Assembly: GCA_030248225.1 (NCBI GenBank)
Contig: JASANE010028142.1
Location: forward strand, 24,068 to 88,067
Direction: 5' to 3'
Length of the DNA: 64,000 bases
Origin: Trileptium ribeirensis
Lineage: Eukaryota > Nematoda > Enoplea > Enoplida > Thoracostomopsidae
Positions within the stretch are counted from its first letter, which is position 1, and every line of letters starts with the position of its first letter. This document shows, piece by piece, positions 23,445 through 35,701 of the stretch. The notes beneath the pieces were generated by a model. It searched no databases and was not told the DNA's origin. It saw nothing but the letters and a program-made list of their open reading frames with translations. The position numbers and the translations under genes are program-made.

Positions 23445-25910
23445 CTTGTCAGGTAGCAGCTTTTTTGGGTGTTGCTTGGCACGTAGCACCCTTTTGGGAG
23501 TTTCATGGCAGGTAGCAGTCTTTTGGGTGTTGCTTGGGAGGTAGCAGCTTTGTGACTGCTGCTTGGCAAGTAGCAGATTTTTGGGTGTCGCTTGGCCGGT
23601 AGCAGCTTTTGGGTGTTGCTTGGCCGGTAGCAGCTTTTCGGGTGTTGCTTGGCAGGTAGCAACTTTTTAGATGGTGCTTGTTAGGTAGCAGCTTTTTGGG
23701 TGTTGCTTGGCAGGCAACAGCTTTTTGGTGTTGTTTGGCATATAGCAGCTTTTTGGGTGTTGCTTGGGAGGTAGCAGGTTTTTGGCTGTTGCTTGGCAAG
23801 TTGCAGCTTTTTGGGTGTTGCTTGGCAGGTAGCAGATTTTTTGTATTTCTTGTCAGGTTAGCAGCTTTTTATCTGTTGCTTGGCGGGTAGCAGCTTTTTG
23901 GGTGTTGCTTCGCCGGTAGCAGCTTTTTGGGTGTTGCTTGGCCGGTACTAGCTTTTCGGGTGTCGCTTGGCAGGTAGCAACTTTTTAGATGTTGCTTGTT
24001 AGGTAGCAGCTCTTTGAATGTTGCTTGGGAGGTAGCAGCTTTTTAGATGTTGCTTGTTAGGTAGCAGCTTTTTGGGTGTTGCTTGGCACGTGGCAGCTTT
24101 TAGGTGTTGCTTGGCAGTAGCAGCTTTTTAGGCGTTGCTTGGCAGGTAGCGGATTTTTGGGCACTGCGTGTCAGTTTGGTAATTTTTTGGCTGTTACTTG
24201 GCAGGTAGTAGCTTTTTGGGTGTTGCTTGGTAGGTAGCAGGTTTTTGAGTGTTGCTTGCCAGGTAGCAGCTTTTTGGTTGTTGTTTGGCATTTAGCAACT
24301 TCTTAGGTGATGCTTGTCAGGTAGCAGCTTTTCGGGTGTTGCTTGGCAGGTAACAACTTTTTAGATGTTGCTTGTTAGGTAGCAGCTTTTTGGGTGTTGC
24401 TTGGCACGTGGCAGCTTTTAGGTGTTGCTTGGTATGCAGCAGGTTTTTGGGTGATGTTTGGCATGTAGCAGCATTGTGGCTGTTGCTTGGCAGATAACAG
24501 CTTCTTAGATGTTGCTTGGTAGGTAGCAGCTTTTTGGGTGTTGCTTTGAGGTAGCAGCTTTTTGGGTGTTGCTTGGCAGGTAGCAGCTTTTTTTGTGTTG
24601 CTTGGTAGGTAGCAGCTTTTTGGGTGTTGCTTGGCAGGTAGCAGCTTTTAAGATGTTGCTTGGCAGGTTGTAGCTTTTTGGGTGCTGCTTGGCATGTAGC
24701 AGCATTATGGGTGTTGCTTGACAGATAGCAGCATTTAGGGTGTTACTTGGCAGGTAGCAGCTTTTTGGGTGTTGCTTGACAGATAGCAGCATTTAGGGTG
24801 TTGCTTGGCAGGTAGCAGCTTTTCGGGTGTTGCTTGGCAGGTAACAACTTTTTAGATGTTGCTTGTTAGGTAGCAGGTTTTGGGTGATGTTTGGCATGTA
24901 GCAGCATTGTGGCTGTTGCTTGGCAGATAACAGCTTCTTAGATGTTGCTTGGTAGGTAGCAGCTTTTTGGGTGTTGCTTTGAGGTAGCAGCTTTTTGGGT
25001 GTTGCTTGGTTGGTAGCAACTTTTTGGCTGAGGTTTGCAGGTAGCAGCTTTTTGGATGTTGCTTGGCAGGTAGCAGCTTTTAAGATGTTGCTTGGCAGGT
25101 TGTAGCTTTTTGGGTGCTGCTTGACAGATAGCAGCATTTAGGGTCTTGCTTGGCAGGTAGCACCTTTTTGGGTGTTGCTTGACAGATAACAGCTTCTTAG
25201 ATGTTGCTTGGTAGGTAGCAGCATTATGGGTGTTGCTTGACAGATAGCAGCATTTAGGGTGTTACTTCGCAGGTAGCAGCTTTTTGGGTGTTGCTTGACA
25301 GATAGCAGCATTTAGGGTGTTGCTTGGCAGGTAGCACCTTTTTGGGTGTTGCTTGGCAGGTAGCATCTTTTAGGGCGTTGCTTGGCAGGCAGTAGCTTTT
25401 TATGTGTTGTTTGGCAAGTAGCAGCTTTTTGGGTGCTGCCAGGCAGGTGACAACTTTTTGGTGGTTGCCTGGTAGGCAGCAGCTTTTTGTGTGCTGCTTG
25501 GCATGTAGCAGCATTATGGGTGTTGCTTGACAGGTAGCAGCTTTTTAGGTGTTGTTTGGCAGGTAGCAGGTTTTTGGGTGTTGCTTGACAGATAGCAGCA
25601 TTTAGGGTGTCGCTTGGCAGGTAGCAGCTTTTTGGGTGTTGCTTGGCAGGTAGTAGCTTTTTAGGTGTTGTTTGGCAGGTAGCAGCTTTTTAGGTGTTGT
25701 TTGGCAGGCAGCAGCTTTTTGGGTGTTGCTTGACAGATAGCAGCATTTAGGGTGTTCCTTGGCAGGTAGCAGCTTTTTGGGTGTTGCTTGGCAGGTAGTA
25801 GCTTTTTATGTGTTGTTTGGCAGGTAGCAGCTTTTTGGGTGTTGCCAGGCAGGTGGCAGCTTTGTGGTGGTTGCTTGGTAGACAGCAGCTTTTTGGGTGT
25901 TGCTTGGAAA
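23445..25910. repeat. 29-bp minisatellite, about 85 units
   Basis: About 2.5 kb of a unit of the form ggtagcagctttttgggtg + ttgcttggca, with many point variants and some longer-range duplication of unit groups (for example 24,380-24,560 recurs near 24,860-25,000). Because 29 is not a multiple of three, the frames on both strands are artefacts. It fills the start of the intron after exon 7. Confidence 0.95.
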
Positions 25911-25914
25911 AACT

Positions 25915-26605
25915 CATGTTCAACGTTCTTGTATTCTTTATGCTAATCTTTATCGTTAATACTGTGTTGGCACCATATTATAACAAACCCGCCATTCCCT
26001 TATGCTGCTTTTCTCGTAATGTTCGCGCTAGATTTGGCGACGACAAGACCCAACTGGTCATGCGTTAGATTCTGTTGATCCTTCAGGGGAAAAATTGTTT
26101 GCAGCATTTAGTTTAATTTCAAAGCGTTATTTTGCCGGACCTCCACTGAAATTGTTGGTTCACCCGTAAATGGTCTACGATGAAGATGAATTTCAACGTG
26201 TCAGCCAATTATTGTTTATTAGACCAGTTCTTCGCGATGGTGCAGAGATAAGCTTTTTAAATGTTCGAAATTTATCAGTTGCTCGCCAGACCGACATTTG
26301 GTTGTTAGTCGGACGATTATACGCCGTTCGTAATTATCATCGAATTTTCATTGAAGTAAATTATTTTACCTTTAAACGGATATATGCCGTTTAAAATAGT
26401 TAGAGAAACAGTATCACCAATCACATTTTGCATTCAAACCCTACTTAAAACCGAAAAGCTTTGTAACTATCAAAACAGATTCCTCTAGTACGTTAATCTA
26501 TAAAAATGTCGGCGTCGATTATAGTTCAGATGATGAGAAAAAGAGAAACTTCATAAATTCGAAATTTCAAAAAATTCCCCTGTCACGGACAAGTAGCATT
26601 TGCTT
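25915..26605 (+). pseudogene. Broken open reading frame with a signal-peptide-like start
   Basis: An ATG at 25915 opens a frame with a hydrophobic start (MFNVLVFFMLIFIVNTVLA) of signal-peptide type, then a Cys-Cys-containing stretch, stopping at 26066. From about 26050 coding-like sequence continues in another frame to a TAA at 26168, then reopens in that frame (26170-26394). A third frame (about 26395-26605) again looks coding, including VGVDYSSDDEKKRN. Two frame changes and an in-frame stop mean it cannot make one product as it stands. I do not recognise the family; a decayed secreted-protein gene or a gene from an inserted element are both possible. It starts directly at the end of the 29-bp array. 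Confidence 0.5.
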
Positions 26606-26801
26606 GGCTTAGCACAGTGAGATCGTTTAACATCTAAGTACGCAATAAATTTCGCTAATGTAAGCTCCCAATAGACCATACTATAAGAATAATAGTTTGG
26701 ATCTTGCAAATTGGAAATAAACACTGGAATCCTGTAAATATCTTTCAAAACTGAAAGGCTGGAAAGCCAAAACACGGCTGGGTATATTTAAAATTTTTTT
26801 T

Positions 26802-27155
26802 AAAAACGATTTTGACATGGGCCAAAAATGGAATACCCTTTGTTCACTTCACCCCATTCTGTCAGAATAGTGCGAGAGCCATAATAAGAAAATATCTTAC
26901 ATATATAATATTATATATATTTTTAAATAACATATATATTTTTTTAAATAACATATCTATTTTTAAATAACATATATATTTTTAAATAACATATATACTT
27001 TTTTAAATAACGTATATATTTTTAAATAAAATATATATTTTTTATAAAACGATTTTGGTATGAGCCAAAAAATGGAATACCCTTTGTTCACTTCACCCCA
27101 TTCTGTCAGAGTAGTGCGAGAGCCATAATAAGAAAATGTCTTATATATATAACAT
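26802..27155. repeat. About 105-bp direct repeat flanking an 18-20-bp AT array
   Basis: The segment at 26802-26905 (aaaacgattttgacatgg to aagaaaatatctta) recurs at 27046-27155 with few changes. Between them are six to seven copies of a tttttaaataacatatata unit. Confidence 0.85.
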
Positions 27156-27161
27156 ACATGC

Positions 27162-27485
27162 TAACGCTCTGAGGTTTTAGGAGGCAGCAGGGGTCCACGG
27201 GAGGAGGTCGTATCAGGAGGGTAGAGGTCCTTGTGGTGTAATCCTCCAGCGGGTGCCCAAAAATGTGACGACCTCTACGCTGAGGACCGATTTTTGTCAA
27301 TTTTCACCGTATGCTTACCAAGTTTCTCTAAAATATTCCGCGCGCCTTCGGCGCATCTGGGGTGAGGGACGTATCGAGCACCAGGGGGTTGCGGGTACTA
27401 TCAAGGAGTGGGGAAAGACCAAGGCCTCGGAGGGGACCGAGGTCTTAGCAGCGTAACCACCTGAACCCCTGCATCGGCATGTATG
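27162..27485. mobile_element. GC-rich inverted-repeat element (catgtatg family) abutting exon 8
   Basis: The left end catacatgctaacgctctga matches the 22387 copy, and the right end ggcatgtatg is its inverted partner. The element ends only about 16 bp before the first base of exon 8. It must supply, or displace, the branch-point region of that splice site. Confidence 0.75.
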
Positions 27486-27501
27486 ATATATTGTGTTTTA
27501 G

Positions 27502-27548
27502 AATTACGACAATCCAAACCGAGCTTCATCTTATGATAACCTCAATCA
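27502..27548 (+). CDS. TOGARAM1: Exon 8: linker microexon
   Basis: A 47-nt exon with acceptor attgtgttttag and consensus donor GTAAGT (27549). Phase 0 in and phase 2 out is exactly what joins exon 7 to exon 9. It encodes NYDNPNRASSYDNLN, a polar linker. Confidence 0.75.
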
Positions 27549-27902
27549 GTAAGTTATCAATTTTCATATGTTCTTTAAATATATGAATAAGTTCATCAGA
27601 AACTGATCTACGTAGTATCGCAAAAGCAATGGCGTGTCAGTAAGTATTTACTTACTTGCAAGTAAAGCTAAAAACTTACAAACAGTCTTAAACATAAATA
27701 GTACTATTATATACCTAACCAGGTATAGTAATAAAATAGTGCATTATTTAATTTTTTATATATGATTAGGTATAATACTAAGATATTATACTTATATCGC
27801 CGCCTGCTCGTCCTCCCCATGTATCCGTGTCTGACGTTTATCGTTGTAGACCACTTAACTACGATTCCACTTAGTTTGGTAATAGCAAGAGGGCATTATT
27901 AT

Positions 27903-28280
27903 TAGCCGGTGTTTGATTTCGCGGGCGTTTTCGGCCTTATCTCGCAATTTCGGGGGGGGGGCCGAGTTGCCCTGACCCCCAGTTTTTGGAAAGGGGTCGG
28001 TCGGACCCCCTCACAATTTCTGGGCGGTCGATTCAAAAGCAGCTGCTTAAAACCCGACCCCCCAGAACTTGTGGGGGGTCCGACCCCCCAGAATTTGTGG
28101 GGGGTCCGGCCGACCCCCTCAAAAAACTGGGGAGGGTCCGAGCTACCCCTCAGACACTGAGGGGTCGGGGCATGTCGACCCCTCCCAGAAATTGAGGGGA
28201 AAGCCGAAAACGCCCGCGTCATCAAACACGGTCTATTGCATGAGTGCAGGGAAGTATCATACTCTTCCCTAATGCACTCT
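27903..28280. mobile_element. G/C-tract hairpin element, copy 1
   Basis: The outer part is an inverted pair (gcgggcgttttcggcc with ggccgaaaacgcccgc-like sequence at about 28,201-28,217). The centre is a series of G-runs and C-runs (ggggggtccgaccc type) that can pair. The right terminus atactcttccctaatgcac is shared with copies at 51050, 54470 and 54634. The left terminus is partly deleted. Confidence 0.75.
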
Positions 28281-28504
28281 CGGTAATAACAATATCAATA
28301 AAGCAGTAGACAATAAAATATAGTTATCCTGTTGTAAATCGATAGCAGTGCTCAGGTTTGACAAGCGGCAGGGCAACATAGCGAAACTGTGTGACATCGT
28401 ATGCATCACTGTATTAAAAGGGTCTGTTTATTAGTATAACCAAGACTGCATTTGGGAAGAGTACGTCATTTCCCAACATTCGAACGTATAGGGTCGGTGG
28501 GTAT

Positions 28505-29545
28505 GAGGCACATTTAGAAGGAGAGAAATTTTTCCGCTTTTGCTCTTCCTCTCTCACATTTAGAAGGAAAGCTAATTTTTCACTTTTGCTCTTACTCTCC
28601 CACATTTAGAAGGAGAGCTAATTTTTCACTTTTGCTATTCCTCTCCCACATTTAGAAGGAGAGCAAATTTTCCACTTTTGCTCTTCCCCTCCCACATTTA
28701 GAAGGAAAGCTAACTTTTCACTTTTGCGTTTCCTCTCCCACAGTTAGAAGGAGAGCAAATTTTTCACTTTTGCTCTTTCTCTCCCACATTTAGAAGGAGA
28801 GCAAATTTTCCACTTTTGCTCTTCCCCTCCCACATTTAGAAGGAAATCTAATTTTTCACTTTTGCTCTTCCTCTCCCACATTTAGAAAGAGAACAAATTT
28901 TTCAGTTTTGCTCTTCCTCTCCCACATTTAGAAGGAAATCTAATTTTTCACTTTTGCTCTTCCTCTCCCAGATTTAGAAGGAGAACAAATTTTTCACTTT
29001 TGCTCTTCCTCTCCCACGTTTAGAAGGAGAGCAAATTTTCCACTTTTGCTCTTCCCTTCCCACATTTAGAAGGAGAGCTAATTTTTCACATTTGCTCTTC
29101 CTCTCCCACATTTAAAAAGAGAGCAAATTTTCCACTTTTGCTCTTCCACTCCCGCATTTAGAAGGAGAACAAACTTTCCACGTTTGCTCTTCTCTTCCAA
29201 CATTTAGAAGGAAAGCTAATTTTTCACTTTTTGTCTTCCTCTCCCACATTTAGAAGGAGAGCTAATTTTTCACTTTTGCTGTTCCTCTCCCACATTTAGA
29301 AGGAGAGTAAATTTTCCACTTTTGCTCTTCCACTCCCGCATTTAGAAGGAGAACAAACTTTCCACGTTTGCTCTTCTCTTCCAACATTTAGAAGGAAAGC
29401 TAATTTTTCACTTTTTGTCTTCCTCTCCCACATTTAGAAGGAGAGCTAATTTTTCACTTTTGCTCATCCTCTCCCACATTTACAAGGAGAATTGATTTTT
29501 CACTTTTGCTCTCCCCTCCCACATTTAAGGAGCGCAAATTTCCCA
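28505..29545. repeat. 46-bp minisatellite, about 22 units
   Basis: The unit contains cccacatttagaaggaga followed by gctaatttttcacttttgct and is strongly purine/pyrimidine biased in parts. Groups of units are themselves duplicated (29,150-29,240 recurs at 29,335-29,425). Confidence 0.95.
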
Positions 29546-29559
29546 CTTTAATCTCCCCT

Positions 29560-29940
29560 ATAAGTTTAATTCAACCCCCGCCTCCAACATTCGTCCGATC
29601 GCTCTTTGAGCATAAAAATAAAATCTGCACAACAGTATTTCTATGTTCGAGTTTGTTTTAAACTGAAGCTGTGGGACAAGAAATTTCTCCTTAAAAGCGA
29701 GACAAACTAACGCAAAAAATCAGTCGCGTCAAGGCATGTAACGTAGTGCCAGACAAGTACCCTTCTTAATGGTACATCATAGACACTGGATAGCAATTTA
29801 ATAATTGTTGAACGTGAAAGACGTAGCGTGATTATGTAATCGTACGCCACAAACTGCTAATTATTAAGAACATGACGTTTGCCGTTCACTCGGAGATATA
29901 TACGCACGGTTGCGATGAGTTCATCCGAGTGCGGTAGCAC
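29560..29940. other. Intron DNA with half of a hairpin element
   Basis: There is no gene. The stretch 29,905-29,940 matches one half of the 21437-21540 hairpin (cgagtgcggtagcac). Confidence 0.4.
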
Positions 29941-30193
29941 TACACTTAAAATATGTTTCCATGAAATTTAAAAGATGTTTCTTTGAGTTTGCATCGCCAG
30001 ATATTCTTTTAAAATTCAACGAATATTCCTTGAAATTTCAAATAATTGTCTTTTAAACAATTACATATCTTTGAATTTTCAAAAACAATTCTTTGAAATT
30101 TCAAGGAATATTCTTTGAATTTTAAAAGAAAAAATGGTGGTGCAAAATTCAAAGGAATTTCGTTTAAATTTCATTGAAATTATTTTGGGTGTA
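29941..30193. mobile_element. AT-rich palindromic MITE, copy 1
   Basis: The ends tacacttaaaata and tattttgggtgta are inverted. The whole interior is an AT-rich foldback built of gaatttcaaa/tttgaaattc words. A second copy is at 46206-46476. Confidence 0.8.
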
Positions 30194-30196
30194 GTT

Positions 30197-30385
30197 CAGG
30201 GGCTTAGCCAGAAAATCCAAACTGCGGGAGGGGGCACCAAGGCTTTCTGGAGGGGCACAAAATCCGAACTGGGGGTACCAAGACTTTCTGAAAGGGGTAT
30301 AAGTTAGCTGTAAATTGGAACTGGGAGGCCACCGAGCAAAACTGGGGCCACGACCCTCGGTGGCCCCCTGTTGGCGACACCTCTG
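30197..30385. mobile_element. Small hAT-type MITE with 8-bp target duplication
   Basis: A 189-bp GC-rich element with ends caggggcttagccag and the complement of cagaggtgtcgccaa. It is flanked by identical 8-bp repeats gtgtagtt (30189-30196 and 30386-30393). The target lies at the very end of the AT-rich MITE, so it inserted after that MITE. Confidence 0.8.
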
Positions 30386-31014
30386 GTGTAGTTTAAAAAC
30401 GAGTAATCTTGACAGCTGGGGCGTACAAATTTTACAATTCACCGCAAGCAAGTCAGCAGTTCAATTCAGCAAGTAACTTGTGACATCGTTGTAACATACT
30501 TTTATATCAGATGTGCATCCACCAAAACATTTGAATGTATTGCAATTACAACATATGCACATTACAAAGCTATTGTTTCTATTTACGCAATTTTTACCTA
30601 TATAAATGGAACTGCACTAATTTATGAAGAATGAGTGCCTAAAAATTGAAAATACTATAAAGTTTTGTAGAAATTTCATGAAAATTCCACTTTATGTCCT
30701 CGAGTATTTCAAGGTACTTGCTTTGCACATTCATACATATATATTTTTTACTGCCAACATGAAATGCTAGAATTCAAATTCAGGTCGCTTTTCAAACCTT
30801 GTATGCCAAATTTGTGGTTAGTAGTTCTAACCACAAACGAGTAAAATGACCTTCTCAATTTTCCCTTTAGGCTTATGCTCTAAACACTTTTAACTGATCG
30901 TGCTGTAGGCAATAGGGCCAAACGTTGATAAATTAGATTCTGTCCAGAAAACTGTCATATATGCAACGTTTAAAGCCCTTTACTTTCATACAATCAACGA
31001 GCCAAATCGAAATT

Positions 31015-31978
31015 TTAAAACTTGGTGGACTCAATTAAAAATGTGACAAAAGTATTAAGGACACAAATTAGAACGCGAAAATAGTAAAAAATTAAAACAA
31101 AAAAACAATATTCAATTTATAAAACATTAATATGGAGGACTCAATTATAAAATGTGACAAAACTTTTAAGGACGCAAATAAGAACGCGAAAATAGTAAGA
31201 AATTAAAACAAAAAAAACAATATTCAATTTATAAAACATTAATATGGAGGACTCAATTATAAAATGTGACAAAAGTATTAAGGACGCAAATAAGAACGCG
31301 AAAATAGTAAGAAATTAAAACAAAAAAAACAATATTCAATTTATAAAACATTAATATGGAGGACTCAATTATAAAGTGTGACAAAAGTATTAAAGACGCA
31401 AATAAGAACGTGAAAATAGTAAGAAATTAAAATAAAAAAACAATATTCAATTTATAAAACATTAATATGGAGGACTCAATTATAAAATGTGACAAAAGTA
31501 TTAAGGACGCAAATAAGAACTCGAAAATAGTAAAAAATTTATAAAACATTAATATGGAGGACTCAGTTATAAAGTGTGACAAAAGTATTAAAGACGCAAA
31601 TAAGTACGTGAAAATAGTAAGAAATTAAAATAAAAAAAACAATATTCAATTTATAAAACATTAATATGGAGGACTCAATTATAAAGTGTGACAAAAGTAT
31701 TAAAGACGCAAATAAGAACGTGAAAATAGTAAGAAATTAAAATAAAAAAAACAATATTCAATTTATAAAACATTAATATGGAGGACTCAATTATAAAATG
31801 TGACAAAAGTATTAAGGACGCAAATAAGAACTCGAAAATAGTAAAAAATTTATAAAACATTAATATAGAGGACTCAGTTATAAAGTGTGACAAAAGTATT
31901 AAAGACGCAAATAAGAACGTGAAAATAGTAAGAAATTAAAATAAAAAACAATATTCAATTTATAAAACATTAATATGG
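31015..31978. repeat. About 111-bp tandem repeat, about 9 units
   Basis: The unit contains taatatggaggactcaatta, gacaaaagtattaag, gcgaaaatagtaagaaatta and an A-run. Two units lack about 30 bp around the A-run, and a two-unit block containing the short form is repeated. Confidence 0.9.
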
Positions 31979-32066
31979 AGCTGTAATATTATTATTACAA
32001 ATATATTTTTATTTATTTATAAATGTATTATATAATTGTTTTTTATTTATATATTGTTGTTTCAAG

Positions 32067-32101
32067 GCAAGAACGCGATACAAGAAGAAGACGAAAGCAA
32101 A
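32067..32101 (+). CDS. TOGARAM1: Exon 9: linker microexon
   Basis: A 35-nt exon between attgttgtttcaag and GTAAGA (32102). Three frames are open, but only phase 2 in, phase 1 out fits both exon 8 and exon 10. It encodes QERDTRRRRKQ. The RRRRK end echoes the end of exon 3. Confidence 0.65.
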
Positions 32102-34775
32102 GTAAGAGCAGGATTAAACTTTGTATATATATATATGAACACATATATATCTATTAAAGATGGGATTCGAGCTTTACCGCCCAACCCAACCCGACCCGAC
32201 AACCGTGTCAACCCGACAGGACCCGACTTTGTTTCTTTTTGAATCACATATAATATATATTCTACAAAATCTAAGACAAGCCTGGTTCAATGGAAGTCTT
32301 CAATTATATAGGTTGTTTTATCGCTTCGCCTATTTTTCTGGTGATAGTAATAGCTAATTTTGGGATATCAGCCACTTCGCACCCTCATCATGTCGAAAAT
32401 GTTTGATTTATAATCCAACTAGAATTAATTACATGGAATACACATAATTATGTAACAGCGCACCTATTTTGGAAGAGGGGCGTAGCCGTAGTTATCCTAC
32501 AGAGGGTAACGAAACACCTCTTTCCAAGGTTCAAGTCATTGCATTGTTATCGGTATTTTATATGGCTATCAATGTGGAAGGAAATATCATACTGAAACGA
32601 CTGGGCGACGATGTCACAACTAGCCTTGAACTTTATATTGTAAATTAAGAACAAATAAAAATATATTTAAACTATCTAATTTAAATTTCGAAATTCAAAA
32701 CCAATGTTATAAATAATGAAATTTGGTGAATTAAAAACGTAACATAAAACGCAACAAATACATGAGAAAAGATTTTAGAGGATATATGTTCGGTCGTAAT
32801 TGAAGGGCACATCACGATGCTAAGGCACAATGAGTAAAAATGCCAAAACGTATCCACTCACTAATGACTTTTGAGAAGTAAAAAAACTGTAATATTTCGA
32901 ACAATGTCGCGCACGGTTGCCGAACCGAATCATCTCACAACAACACTCACAGTGAAACGCATTGATTCAATGACGCTTTGTGGAATATTAGTTATTGATC
33001 AAAAAATAACAGTTTTAAAATAAAACAATCAACATTGTTTTAAATATTATCTATGTCCATGAATATAATGTTTTTCATTACCTGACTGTGCAAATAGCTT
33101 CACATACTTAATTGGGTGCATTTGTACATTGTATTTTGATGTGCTTCAGCTGGCAAATCTGCCAACCATCTGTAATTCGTTGGGCTCAGAATTCCAAACT
33201 TCAGCAGTAGAACTCACTATTCTTCTAAGTTGTGAATATCGGATTTTCATGTCGTGTGGCCCAAACAGATTTGACCCGACCCGACCGGCGCACGACCCGA
33301 CTTCCATTTTAAATTATCTATATATTTATATATATTTTTGTATCGATATTTTGTTAATTTCACGCTTTTTCAATGCAAACAAGTAGAATTAGTTCGTTTG
33401 TTAATAGTTACATACTAATCACTAATATAATTGTACGTTTATATACACTTACTAATTAAAGTGCTATGCTGTTTGGCTTTCAAGTAAACCTAGTATAACC
33501 TAAGGTTTCAATTATCTTTGACTGTTTAACAAACTAATGAATAGTGAAAAAAGCTAATATTTTTAAATTCCCCAATGGACGACCTTAACAATTTTGGCGA
33601 AACGCGTAATCATTGTATACGCATGCATCGATTTATACGAAGTTTGTGAGCAATAAACACGTGCTTTTTTCCGTAAAAGCTGCATTCGGCAGAATATAAA
33701 AATGCCATGACAAAGTAAACGCTCTCAAATATACGGTTGCTTTTACTAAATAGTTTTGTAAATCAAGATTGTATTCGATGCGTATTTAGGTTGAACTGCA
33801 CAACTAAAATGGCGATATATAGTCATTTTGATATAAAGTAGTTAACATTAGATCAATAATTTGATTTAATAGTAAACATTGATTTAATATAGTAAATTGA
33901 TTTAATAGTTAACATAAACGCCAAGTTTAATATTAGGCATCAAATGATGCTTTTAATAAATCTTCGTTTCGGTATGTAGGCTTACAATTTCAGTTTTAGT
34001 AGAGAAAATATTGGAACAAGCTGTGTTGTGTAAAAGTAAAACATTTGTGACGTTTCTAGACACAGATTGTGTGAATTTCTTAAAACAAAAAGGTAACAGC
34101 AGCTTATATTTTTAGCATTTCAGAGCCTTACCTAAGAGCATCATATCTGAAAAGATCACAAAGTGCTTATACAATGGAATCCATATCACCAACATTGTTT
34201 GATATGCAATAAAAATTGAAAAAAGAAAGATCAGGTTCGGGTTCGAACCATGGATAAGCTGCCTATGAATCACCTGTCCAAAAATTTAGCTATGACTGAC
34301 GCTTGGGATTCTTTAAAAAATTGTGTCTCAAGTTATTGTATATTACTAGTTATAAAGATTTAATTTAGTAGCTGCGTGCCTTTGACCTTTTCTTGTTCAA
34401 ATTGTTGTATTTCGTGTCTGAGGGGGTTTTTCATTTTTAGGGCATAATTCAGGTGAGATATTTTACGCGTTGAAAGACTTAGTGGAATTTACCCATAATA
34501 TTGTATCGCAGGTTGATAACCGTTTTGATGGGCTATTCGGTGACATCGTCCTAGACTAAAAAAGTCGACACATAATATTTGTATGGTTAGTGCGGACTAT
34601 GTAGAACCATTAATGAATGGTATAAGATCTGATGTTATAAGTACTACATCTTATGGTGAAGTCCTACATGTTTTACTGAAAAGACGCACGGTTCAGAGCC
34701 TGATAAACTATAGTCACAGTCTGAAGCTTGTGACAAAATTTTTTTACAGTCCTTGATTGTGATTTATTGTTCTAG
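32102..34775. other. Intron region with two cccgaccc-rich patches
   Basis: AT-rich intron DNA. At 32,175-32,230 and 33,268-33,305 there are patches built of CCCGACCC words in the same orientation. Similar patches, complementary, occur at 42,112-42,175 and 42,440-42,485. They may be ends of an unrecognised transposon family. No gene seen. Confidence 0.4.
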
Positions 34776-34825
34776 ACAACTCGAAAAGAAAAGGCGTTTT
34801 CCGATGGGGCTCAGCTGAAGATGTG
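34776..34825 (+). CDS. TOGARAM1: Exon 10: linker microexon
   Basis: 50 nt, acceptor ttattgttctag, donor GTAAGT (34826), phase 1 in and phase 0 out. It encodes NSKRKGVFRWGSAEDV; RWGS is shared with exon 4. Confidence 0.7.
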
Positions 34826-35701
34826 GTAAGTGTTTTTTATAAAGTTTTTAAAAAACTTTTAGGGTTTTAAACGTTTGTGTATTTGATTTAATAAGATAAA
34901 TTTAATTCCATGGATACCGATGCGTATATAGAGATTCTGCGTGATAAATCCAAATACAACAGCGCATCCATTGACGTAATTGGGCCCTATATGAAAACAT
35001 CTTTGTTTTAAAGTAAACGCGTTGTATTTTATTAAATTTTCAGACGATGCTTTAGCATTTTCGCCTCAATAAGTTATAAAATTTATATACATATATTTAG
35101 GACCCATTATGCTTTGAACATACGCCTTTTCCTCACATTTTTGACCGTACTCGCTATTTTATTTATCCGATTAGGTTGCTGATGACTGTGTTGGTGTTGT
35201 GTGTGATTGAAAGCGTTTGAAAATCTATTGAAAAGATTGAAGCACCACAAAGACTATATTTTGTTTAATTCCTGAACAAATCTGCTATTTGTGGTGTCAT
35301 TTTCAGTTACTTATCGTCACTTCCATGAATAATGTAACAATTCTGAATTTGACTCAACATAATTGTTTAACCTTTCGTATATCACTTTTGAGCCCATATT
35401 GATCTGCTAGACTGTGTCGCAATTCAGCTAAACAGGTGAATTTTATTACAATGAAACACACGCTCTCTTATGGAAGCGCTACACAGTTACATACATAAAT
35501 TTCATTATGACCGTTTGTGTACCTCGACATTTTTATGTGATATTCGCATAGTTTTGCTATTCATCTTGAAGGAATCGGTTTATGAATAATTTTTGTCCGT
35601 TCTACAATCCATGCAATCGTCATTTGGCGTTCATAATAATCAATTACTGATCATCTTGTACCCTTCACGGTTACTGATATCTCGTTATTGTTTTTTTTCA
35701 G

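Noticed and set aside
23441..25514. Minus-strand frames with Ser/Asn/Lys-rich repeats
   Set aside because: They are translations of the 29-bp minisatellite, without starts or splice sites that make sense.
28505..29545. CRISPR-like regular repeats
   Set aside because: Units are contiguous without unique spacers, in a spliced eukaryotic gene. This is a minisatellite.
32175..32230. CCCGACCC-rich patches as transposon ends
   Set aside because: The two patches in this intron have the same orientation and no target duplication was found, so no element could be defined. They are only noted in the intron entry.
34225..34275. Possible tRNA (ggttcgaacc word)
   Set aside because: No acceptor stem, anticodon arm or A box in the proper spacing.
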